From Spirometra erinaceieuropaei (Eukaryota; Platyhelminthes; Cestoda; Diphyllobothriidea; Diphyllobothriidae), in the NCBI GenBank assembly GCA_902702965.1, contig CACRXP010000608.1, positions 139,447 to 203,446 of the forward strand: 64,000 nt of DNA, in the 5' to 3' direction. Each line of letters begins with the position of its first letter. The first letter of the stretch is position 1. This document shows positions 56,215 through 64,000 of this stretch, in pieces. The notes beneath the pieces were generated by a model, which was not told the DNA's origin, made no database searches, and saw only the letters and a program-made list of their open reading frames with translations. Position numbers and translations under genes: made by a program.

Positions 56215-56681
56215 GGTGAATAATTTCAGAAATTAATCAATGCAGAACTTGGAGTTAAATCTCCGGGACATGACTTTTTAGGGTCAGAACCGAAATGTCA
56301 ATGAACATTTGAGTCGAAGACAATCAACTACTGTGGAATAACCACGTAATGCCCATTCTACAAACAAGTAGTACTACGAGTAGTATGAATTCCATATGGT
56401 AATGGTAGTATACCGTACTCCCGACCTAGGTACTTGCTAGGTACTTGCTAAAAAGTCATGTCCCGGAGATTTAACTCCAAGTTCTGCACTGATTAATTTC
56501 TGAAATTATTCACCTGATTATTCTCTGGAGTTCATATACCGGAAACCGCTAGAGAACGCTGGGGGTCCCACTGAAGAGCCGAACCCCTCGCAGCTGTGTC
56601 ACGCAGCGGCAGAATATCGGCGAAACACGTGTCTGGGCTTTTAGCAAGTACCTAGGTCGGGAGTACGGTATACTACCATTA
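56215..56681. mobile_element. Inverted pair of diverged retrozyme-like repeat copies
   Basis: 66-bp arms at 56215-56280 and 56449-56514 are inverted with one mismatch. A second inverted pair, about 56399-56453 and 56638-56681, shares GGTAGTATACCGTACTC and the GTACCTAGGTCGGG region. The right-hand copy (56449-56681, plus) is colinear with the 346-bp unit on both sides of an intact hammerhead; the left copy lacks it. Compared with 9.2-10.2 kb this is an older subfamily. Confidence 0.72.
56567..56637 (+). ncRNA. Type I hammerhead ribozyme, 56-kb copy
   Basis: CCCA (56567-56570) / CTGAAGA (56571-56577) / GCCGA ... TCGGC / GAAA (56622-56625) / CACGTG palindrome / UC / TGGG (56634-56637). A full consensus core with the preferred GUC cleavage site; predicted cut after 56633. 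Confidence 0.84.
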
Positions 56682-56704
56682 ATATATATATATATGTGTG
56701 TGTG
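56682..56704 (+). repeat. (AT)n(TG)n microsatellite
   Basis: AT repeats passing into TG repeats between the inverted repeat and the reverse LINE. Confidence 0.95.
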
Positions 56705-56719
56705 GGTGAAAGTTCGTTC

Positions 56720-57870
56720 AATGGCAAAGAGAACACCGGTCGCCCATTTGGCCGTCGTAACACATAGAAATAAGGGCTTAAGTCTCGACAAATGTTGTTC
56801 CCAAGATCATTTTGTGCGGTTATACGTAAAAGGCGCCCTCCGCCAGGCAGTTAATGGTTGTTCTCTCTATCAGCTCTTCCGTTCGTTTTGAGTCGTCGTG
56901 CGACACACTCCTCAAGGTCCAACTTTAACAGCCATTTTTGGACCATTTGCATAGGTGGTTCAGTCCTTCTTGCAGGGTCTATTCATCATTTTCCCCGTTG
57001 ATCGGTCTTAATCTAATTTATTATGTTCCCCCTGACCCCAGACTCTTGCACCTTCTAAAGTAACCGGCAGCGTGGAACACTATCAAAGGCTTTCCTGAAA
57101 TCTATGTAAACGATATCGGACCTTGTTCTTTCGTCTAACGAGCGGGACCACTGTTTCATTGAATAGAGCATATTAGTTTAGCAGGAGTGATTTCGTCGAA
57201 AGCCATGTTGGGAACTATCAAAGAAATGCTTTTCAAGGAACTTCATAATGGCTTTTTCGACTACCCTCTTCATGAATTTTCAACAAATGCACGTTAGGCT
57301 CACCTGCCGATAGTTGTATGCACTTGCTCTAGATCTGCGCTTGTGGATGAGGTGTACATTCGTCACTTTTCAATCAGCAGGGAGAATGCCTCGGTCAAAG
57401 CGCGACTGGGAAATATGCAAAAGTAGTCTGGCGAGTTTGCAAGCCAACTCCTTTAGAACTTTTGCTGGTATTTAATTGGACCCCGAGACACACACTCCAT
57501 AAGCGCTAGAAATGCCTTCATCACATCTTCCGTGAAGTCTATGTTTCCATTATTTCGTCGGACGTTCCAGACGGGCAATCTGGTCTCTTCAAAGTCTGTT
57601 TCACCAGTGAAAACTGATGCGAAAAACCGGCTGAGATGTTGTGCCTTAGCGTCATTTTCGATGATATCCCCATTGTATTTTCCCTTAAACTCTGGGACCG
57701 TTTCTTTGTTCTTTAACCTGCTGTTAATGTAATTGAAGAGTACTTTTGGCTCGTCGACGACCCGTTCCATAACTCGCTTTTCATATTCCTTCCGCGACCT
57801 GAAGATAGTCAACCTTACCTCGTTTACCTTTTCGTGAGACTGGTCATAATGGGAAGGTTTTTTGCTGTTG
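56720..57870 (-). pseudogene. CR1/Jockey-type LINE reverse transcriptase, reverse strand
   Basis: Minus strand from 57870: EVRLTIFRSRKEYEKRVMER, then VLFNYINSRLKNKETVPEF, AQHLSRFFASVFTGE (pre-RT region), a PIKYQQKF block replacing the usual DGIPAKVL, and RQVSLTCIC (57310). HGFRRNHSC and VYIDFRKAFDSVPRCRLL (first Asp, about 57080) follow. Sequence then jumps to LQEGLNHLCKWSKNG (about 56960), so the segment with the FADD box is deleted. Several stops. It keeps the order and style of the LINE at 61.4-63.4 kb and is probably the same family. Non-functional. The element's 3' end runs into the (AT)n(TG)n repeat. Confidence 0.82.
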
Positions 57871-58239
57871 CATACCTTCTCCGTAGTTAATTCTTCCGGT
57901 TTACCTCTTTCTTTATGTCTCGCATAATCCAGGCAAGATTATCAGTCTTTTCGACTCTCTTTGTCGACAGTCTCGATGTATAACATCAGTTACAACTCCT
58001 TTGAATGTGTTGCAATCAACATCTGGATGTTCGGCAAGAACACCGATCTATTGGCTTCACGAAGCAAACAAGCTTCTTCGTGTTTCCGATAAGTCACTCC
58101 TCATGCTGGCAAAATTTCCTCGTCAGAAATTCAGCCGAGGCTCAGTCGTATCCGTTTGTTGGCTGCATATGGTGCCGACAACAATGTAATAACACGTTTA
58201 TTTGGACTTGAATGCCACACTATCGATTATAAGTTGGCC
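57871..58239. other. No recognisable gene; 30-bp word shared with 54481
   Basis: Between the LINE and mariner remnants. Contains 58045-58074, a near-identical copy of 54481-54510 (one mismatch). Confidence 0.5.
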
Positions 58240-59130
58240 TTCGGAGACAATCTCTATAACCCTTATATATACTGAACTATTTTTCCATTTGCTGAAATGC
58301 TCTTATCCCAAGGGGTTTTCCGCTGTTTAAAGCATTTTTGTATTCTTCTGAACTGATGCTGTTAAGTGCCTCCGGCGATTTCTCCTAAACTCTTCTACTT
58401 TCTCAAGACCTTTTTCTATAAGTTTTTCTTCATTCTTGGTAAGAAGTCACCGGGGACCAGGCCGGCGAGTAAGGGAGTGATAAGCCATTGTCATATCGTT
58501 GATCATCAAAACGGATAGATTTTGAACGCTATGTGGGCAGGAGCGTTGTCATAATGAGACAGCAACTCACCTGGTCGTCACAATTCAGGTCGTTCTTTTC
58601 TCAGTAACCCACGTAATGGCCTCAGCAACTTCACATAGCAAAGCTTATTGACTGTGGTGCCAGGGGGAACAAATTAAACGCGGATAACCCCTCTGATGTC
58701 GAAAAAGCAAAACATTACCGACTTCAAGTTTGTTGCACCTGACATGCAAAAATGTTGCCCAGAGCTTTGAGAGGGGATTTAATAAGACAATCACGCCGTT
58801 CATTGCGATGTGTCCTCATGAACGCTGCTCGGTCAGATGAGCAAACACGCCTCGCTGGGAGGGGGCAGAGGTGCCAACCAACTTGCCAACAGAAAATACC
58901 CGATATTATTTTTGAGTATCACATCTTACCATGATGGCCGGCATGAAAATTACGACAAAATAATTGCTACTATGATGTGGCGAGAATGTTCACTTCAACG
59001 TAATTTTTAAAACAGTCGTCGATGATGTTCTACTGTTCCGTTCAGCTTTTTAAAGGTTTTAGCTGAGTGCACTTTGTCACATTTGGACCAACCATCCCGA
59101 ATAAGCCGTTTTAACAAGCGCAACATTTGG
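58240..59130 (-). pseudogene. Mariner-like transposase remnant
   Basis: Minus strand: VMFCFFDIRGVIRV (58670-58715), FVPPGTTVNKLCYVKLLRPL and RKERPEL, then SHYDNAPAHIAF with the second catalytic Asp (58533-58560). A degraded SPDLAPCD block survives as GLVPGDFLPRMKKNL with the third Asp (about 58450), and RKTPWDKSISANGK (58300-58340) is the C-terminal signature. This is the D,D34D mariner order. Stops and frame changes are frequent and the part upstream of 58720 (TGDEKW box and DNA-binding domain) is barely readable, so the copy is old. Terminal inverted repeats were not found. Confidence 0.8.
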
Positions 59131-59134
59131 TCTA

Positions 59135-60375
59135 GTATGGTGATCATGATGATATTTTCAGCTGTAAGAGCCACGCAAGAGGGGCATCGTACTGGAAAAT
59201 GCCGCTTGTGACCGCTACGTTTTCTTGATTCGAATTGTCTAAACTTAGTCGAAGTAAGGCGTTAGGACCTCTGAAATTCTAAGTGGGCATATACTGGACC
59301 ACCAAGACAATTCTAGAGAACCGCGCTCATCGCTATGTCTTCTTGAGAGTGTACTGTAGCACGTCGAGACCTGTGCCCAGGCAAAACTTTAATTAATTGT
59401 TGTCCGCTTGCAGGACGAACTGCTGACCATAGATATAATAACAAAGCCTCTATTTCGCTAAAGTAAATGCGAATGCATCTTTTCTGTGTGGTTGTTTTTT
59501 ATCTCCGGTTTCGTGGGCGGTCATGGGACATGCATAAGGGCGTGACTATTCTAATGGTGAGGATTTTCAAGCCAATAAACAGACGCTTAAGCCTAAACCG
59601 CTGTTTTCCCGTCTTGAAGTGTGAGGGCATGATTGGAAATAGATGCAGTGAAAGCGATCGGAAAATTCATACGGGCAAATGATTCTTCAGTTGATCGCTG
59701 ACAAATTCCTTGCTCTAGGCGTTTCCACAGACACCCGACTCTATAGTGGGCAGCTGTCGAGTTATTTACAATAATAGTAATAATCATAATTTTATTCAAT
59801 GTCAGTTTACAGGCAACGTCAAGGAAAAAACTCCTGACCAAAAATAAAGAGGGTAGTGGCTTTGTATAGTTTGTAGGTTTCAGAATAAAAAAACTGCTGC
59901 CCTTGAAATGACGACAGTCAAGAGAGGGAGGAATAGCACTGCATCGGATATTATCAGTCGCCAACTCTTTTCATGAAGCTGAGACTGGACCAACCGGAAG
60001 CCCCGAAGGACAGCTGTCGCTCTTGGCCAAAGAAATTCTCCCTGGTGAGACCGGTCATAATGGTCAGAGACCGCAAACGCCATCGCTACGGTAGAGTAGA
60101 TCAGTAGATTTAGCACCCAAAATTTGAGGAAGCTTTTCTGAACGCAAAAATAGAGTAATAGTTCACTTAAATAAGATTAATTTTGCAGAGCCTTCACATT
60201 CCTGCGTAGTTTATTTCGAATAGCAGTTGTTTTCACATAAAAGAACCGATGATATTTAACGGTACATGCCAGAGGAACAAATAAAAAGACCTCACGGTGA
60301 CTGTTATGTTGGGTGTGGATAAGACGTCTTTAAGTTAGCAGCACGTTAAAAGTAGGACTGTTTAAGAGCTTAAAC
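59135..60375. other. No recognisable gene
   Basis: Frames of 78 and 123 codons on the minus strand (59593-60116) have no motif. The sequence may include LINE 3' flank. Confidence 0.4.
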
Positions 60376-60379
60376 AGGA

Positions 60380-61390
60380 AAAAATCCCTTTTGCAGTCGT
60401 TGGAGCCACACGGGTCAAGGCCTGCAAGTCGGCAAGTTTTTTGGTAGGACAAATGTCGGTGTCCCGGGGTTAAAACTCCGCTGGTGAAAAATGTTGGACG
60501 GATTCCATTTTCCCCCGCTCAGCAGCACACATATGGCTACATAAAAACGGGCAGTATTCCAGGCCAGATCCGACGTACATGTTGTAAAGGCGCAATCTTA
60601 TATCGCTGGTTTTAAAATTCCGGAGCACAAACCCGATTTTTTTTCGTGTTTTGGCGACTATTAGGACGCGGTGCTCCGAAAAATTAAGTCTCTTTGTGTA
60701 TGGTACACCCAGATCCCTAATAACGTCTGGTACATTTATTTCGTGACTGTCAATACTTACTAAGGTTGATGGTCGTAGTCAACCACCATGACTGAGCACT
60801 TATGCCAAGAGAGAGGAAGGCGCCATGTGCGGCACCGCTGGGCAAAGTATATAAAATCCAGAAGTTTGCCGCCTATGCCGAAAGTGGAAATTTTCGAGAG
60901 ATAAAGAGCATGGTCAACAGAACCAAAAGCCTAAATGAAATCGAAAAAGACTGTGCAATTTGCAAAACCATTGTCCCTGGATCGGAGAAAATAATCAAAG
61001 GAAAAGAGCCGACAGGTATCGCAAGACCAAAATTTGAAGAATCCATGCCGTGCAGCGTTCAGTAGGTTATTATTCCTTAATTAGCACATCATTTTATCTT
61101 TGACAAATGTCCATGAGATTTTCGAAACTGCTGGGAGGACGTTTGTTGGCCGAAAGTCATCAAGTGACGTAGACTGGCCACGCTTGGGAATAGGCAAAAT
61201 GTGTGATTCCTTTCACAAAGTAGGATAGGCATCACTTTCAAGCGCGAGATTAAATATCTTGCATCCGCTTTTAAAAGGCTAAGTGGGATCTCATCAGTAC
61301 TGGGGATGAAAACAGTACCCTCAGATTGAGTCTTAATTCGCCTCCGGACCGCAGTGATCATTTCGTTCCAGTTCGGGAGTATAGTCATTG
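60380..61390 (-). pseudogene. Non-LTR reverse transcriptase remnant, reverse strand
   Basis: Minus strand: STDEIPLSLLK (start of the RT palm, about 61300), then KSHGHLSK, NAARHGFF and TVFFDFI-stop-AFGSVDHAL (canonical FFDFSKAFDSVDH with first Asp, about 60950). TFGIGGKLLDFIY follows, then after a deletion of the FADD region IRDLGVPYTKRLNFSEHRV (60690) and GSGLEYCPFLCSHM (60540). The wording differs from the LINEs at 51 and 57 kb, so this is another non-LTR lineage. It has stops and lacks one catalytic box. The plus-strand 87-codon frame at 60802-61065 is its shadow. Confidence 0.75.
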
Positions 61391-61424
61391 TTCCATACCA
61401 GAAATTCAAACAGTGGGGGAGAGA

Positions 61425-63450
61425 AACGTATGAAAAGGGGTTTAGTCCAAAATGAAAGAATTCTGAGTGAGAAAGCTTGGAACCCTGCACATGTATCTGA
61501 TCAAAGTTCCGTCTGGGTTCTCATTAAGAACTTAATTCGGCACTCGGCAGATAATTGCTGCCCGCTTAAGAGGAGATTGTGTGTCCTCCGGCCGGAATGG
61601 GTGACATAGGAAAAAAGGAATCTCAAGAAGGAAAGAATACTTTGTAGGAGATAGGCCAGATATCAACAGTCCAACAATTTCTCTGAATATAAGGAACATC
61701 AAAAAAGGTGTCAGGATCGCATGAGGAGAGAACAAGCAGCACTCGAGGCAAAGATAATCAATGGAATACTTATAAATTTGAAAATGTTTTCACGTACACT
61801 AATAAGTCAAAACGCAATCAAGACTTCATCCCTCGGTGGACGATTTATCAGGGAAATAAGGTAAACGATAAGTCAGACAAGACAAAATTCTTATCCGATT
61901 TCTTCTTGTCCGTGTGAAGCAAGGAACTGTCGTCTGGTGAGAAAGTACATCGACAAATTGTCCCACTTAAAATACAACTAATAGGGTGACGTTCACAATA
62001 GATGCAGTAAGGAAACCCTTGGAAAGGCTAAAACCCACCAAATTGTCTGATCCGGATGGCATATCCGCATAAAAATCTAAACTAACTTGCAGACCAATCG
62101 GCCTCTCCGCTCTCCAAGATCTTCGAAATTTCGATGTAAGGGGCACTCTGCTTGCTGTCTGGAAGCTAGCCAACATGAATTCCATATTAATAGTGGCAAG
62201 TGAACCTCGCCAAATAGCTACAGACCAGTCATTCTTACAAGCATTTTTTCAGACTAATAGAGAAAGCAGTAAACACCAAGAGGATGAGGCACACTGAGGA
62301 GACCATATTGAGGAATCGACACAGATTTAGGAACTCTCGATCTTGTTTTACTTACCTGCCGACATTCATAGACGGCTAGAAAGGATGTCTAGGAATGGGT
62401 TTGTCAGTGAATACAATCTACATTGACTTCACCAAAGCCTTTGATAGGGTTCTACACAGTCGGCTAATACATAAACTGCTTCAAATGGGTGTCTGGCAAT
62501 CTATCCAAGTGATTAGCCGACTTACTCACAGGCAGACGCCAGCACGTATGTATTAGTAAAGCCAAATCGGAGTGAGAAATCGTTTACAGTGAGGTTCCAC
62601 AAGGGAGCGTTTTCAGTCGCATTAGGTTCTCGGTTTGTGTTTACAAATTTATTAATTGCCTGACTCGCGAAGATGTTATTTTCGTCGACGGTCTGAAGAT
62701 ATGGGATTCAGTAAAAAAGCCAGCGAATGGTCTGAACTTGCAAAATAACTTAAATGGTTTGCAACAGTGGTGTGATGAATGGTATCTCAGAATCAATTCC
62801 AACAGTAAGAGAAAGGTCATCTAATTTGAATGTCAGCATATCATCAAAGGCCATCAACTCAGGCTAACGAATGAGTCAAGGGATCTAGATATGTGAACGA
62901 AACCCATCCTCAAACCTCTGCCTTACTGAAGCAAGAAAGCAAATAAGGCTATGGGCATTCTAGGAACGATCAGGCGATACTTTATTCATTATGACAAAGA
63001 GTTTTTGGCCGACTGTTTGGAATGTTTATTCGGCTGATGTTTGAAAACTGCATTCGAGCGTGGCGCACTGGACGAAGCACGACAAAGACCTTTTAGAGAA
63101 GATCTAAATGAAGGCGTATAAGCTAGTCGGTGGACTCATTTACCTACCTTGTAAGAAACGACTAGGCAGGTTTAAGCTTCTTCCTCTCTTTTCCGGGCAA
63201 TATAGCTTGCATATGATCATGGTCTTCAAAGTCGTCGGAGTAACATGCGTACTTTAATTGGTCGATTTTTTAACCAACACGAAGGACAAATCGGCTAGTT
63301 GAGCGGTGTTAACTGAAGACAAATTGTGCAAAACTTGAAGTTCAGGACAACTTTTATCCCACCGGGTGATTGAAGAATGGGACAAATTCCTTATTTCGGT
63401 TGTTCAGGAGAAAAGCGTTTTGATATTTAAACCAAGGCCTGGTGGCATTT
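61425..63450 (+). pseudogene. CR1/Jockey-type LINE reverse transcriptase, decayed
   Basis: Order on the plus strand, across frames: WVLIKNLIRHSADNCCPLKRR (61518), YKEHQKRCQDRMRREQAALE (61690), SYRPVILTS (62216), STIYIDFTKAFDRVLHSRL (first Asp, 62420-62465), YSEVPQGSVFSRI (62580), IFVDGLKIWDSV (62670, the FADD box reduced to FVDG), LQQWCDEWYLRINS (62760), AMGILGTIRRYFIHYDKEFL (62950), and C-terminal RVIEEWDKFLISVV (63365). Over twenty stops. The pre-RT part matches the style of the reverse LINE at 57 kb. Complete from pre-RT to C-terminus but long dead. Confidence 0.83.
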
Positions 63451-64000
63451 ACATGATGGCCATATATTTACTTGACAAAAATGCTATAATATGTACATTT
63501 TTCAGTCTCTCTGAAGATTGGGGTTTCAAAGGCTCTGTCGATCTGTATTATATAACGAAGTATGTCTACAATTCTCGATTTAACCTTAACAGACACTTCC
63601 TGACAGTCTGGCGGCCGGCCAAATTATGTGTTTTTGCAAAGAATCGGTTTACTGGCGGCTTTAAGCTGTGAAGTATAGTAGTGACCTGTGCGCGGTAAAC
63701 AGTTTTCTCCATGAATGACTGCACTTCCTGTCCTGTATTTGGTACCAGTAGTTTTTGAATGTAGACACTATCTCTGGGTTCGCAAAAGTCCGGCCGAACT
63801 TGCCATAAATACTTAGTAGGGTAATTTCTTTCAGTCAGTCAGTCAATGTATTTGAGGAAAATAGGCTTACGCCTTTGAACTCCCTATTTGTACATAAAAA
63901 ATCGATCAACAAGCAAAAATGAGAAGAAATTACAGCATTAAGTGAATGCATACATTGATTCACATATGTCACTTATCACATGGCTAAAAGTCACATAGTC
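63451..64000. other. No recognisable gene
   Basis: LINE 3' flank and AT-rich DNA. (GTCA)-like repeats at 63830-63846 are too short to matter. Confidence 0.45.

Noticed and set aside
58752..58934. 60-codon plus-strand frame
   Set aside because: Lies opposite the mariner remnant and has no motif of its own.
60802..61065. 87-codon plus-strand frame
   Set aside because: Shadow of the reverse-strand RT that carries the FFDF and SVDH motifs.

Overview
The window looks like repeat-dominated nuclear DNA from a flatworm. A large-genome pseudophyllidean tapeworm (Spirometra, Diphyllobothrium or Schistocephalus type) is the best guess. This is an inference from the mix of elements: Penelope-like elements (PLEs) with GIY-YIG domains, a gypsy element with a tRNA-Trp-type primer site typical of the CsRn1 clade, CR1/Jockey- and RTE-like LINEs, a Merlin transposase with flatworm-sized introns, a mariner, tRNA-derived SINEs, degenerate TTAGGG tracts and hammerhead-ribozyme repeats. 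No host protein gene, rRNA, functional tRNA or CRISPR array was recognised. All readable coding sequence belongs to mobile elements, most of it broken.

Layout. 0.9-2.3 kb: 3' half of a PLE (family A) ending in a minimal hammerhead motif. 4.8-5.0 kb: 104-bp-arm inverted repeat. 8.6-10.3 kb: tRNA-like SINE units interrupted by a 1003-bp insertion built of 346-bp hammerhead units and flanked by an 11-bp duplication. 13.0 kb: short degenerate telomere-like tract. 17.3-19.2 kb: decayed gypsy fused to a second PLE-A 3' end, again with a hammerhead-like motif. 19.9-20.2 kb: zinc-finger remnant. 20.9-25.8 kb: PLE family B split by a 2.8-kb gypsy deletion derivative. 26.1-26.4 kb: reverse SINE. 28.3-28.7 kb: old single copy of the hammerhead unit. 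33.4-35.2 kb: reverse PLE-B. 38.7-39.7 kb: LINE with a SINE piece inside. 43.3-44.3 kb: Merlin transposase, next to 1.2 kb of degenerate telomeric repeat. 51.3-53.1 kb: LINE. 53.8-57.9 kb: a cluster of SINE units, (AT)n arrays, an inverted repeat, a perfect palindrome, an open PLE-A reverse transcriptase, inverted hammerhead repeats and a reverse LINE. 58.2-59.1 kb: mariner. 60.4-63.5 kb: two divergently placed LINEs.

How the parts may work together. PLEs encode a reverse transcriptase plus, in family A and B copies, a GIY-YIG endonuclease, and are known to carry hammerhead ribozymes. The non-coding 346-bp units carry a complete type I hammerhead core, lie in tandem, and at one locus sit inside a SINE with a clean target duplication. 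This matches what is known of animal retrozymes, non-autonomous circular-RNA retroelements thought to borrow PLE machinery. The autonomous candidate (54.97-56.21 kb) lies directly beside one hammerhead-repeat locus. This retrozyme/PLE pairing is the most interesting system here. All assignments come from reading the sequence by eye; no alignment or folding program was run.
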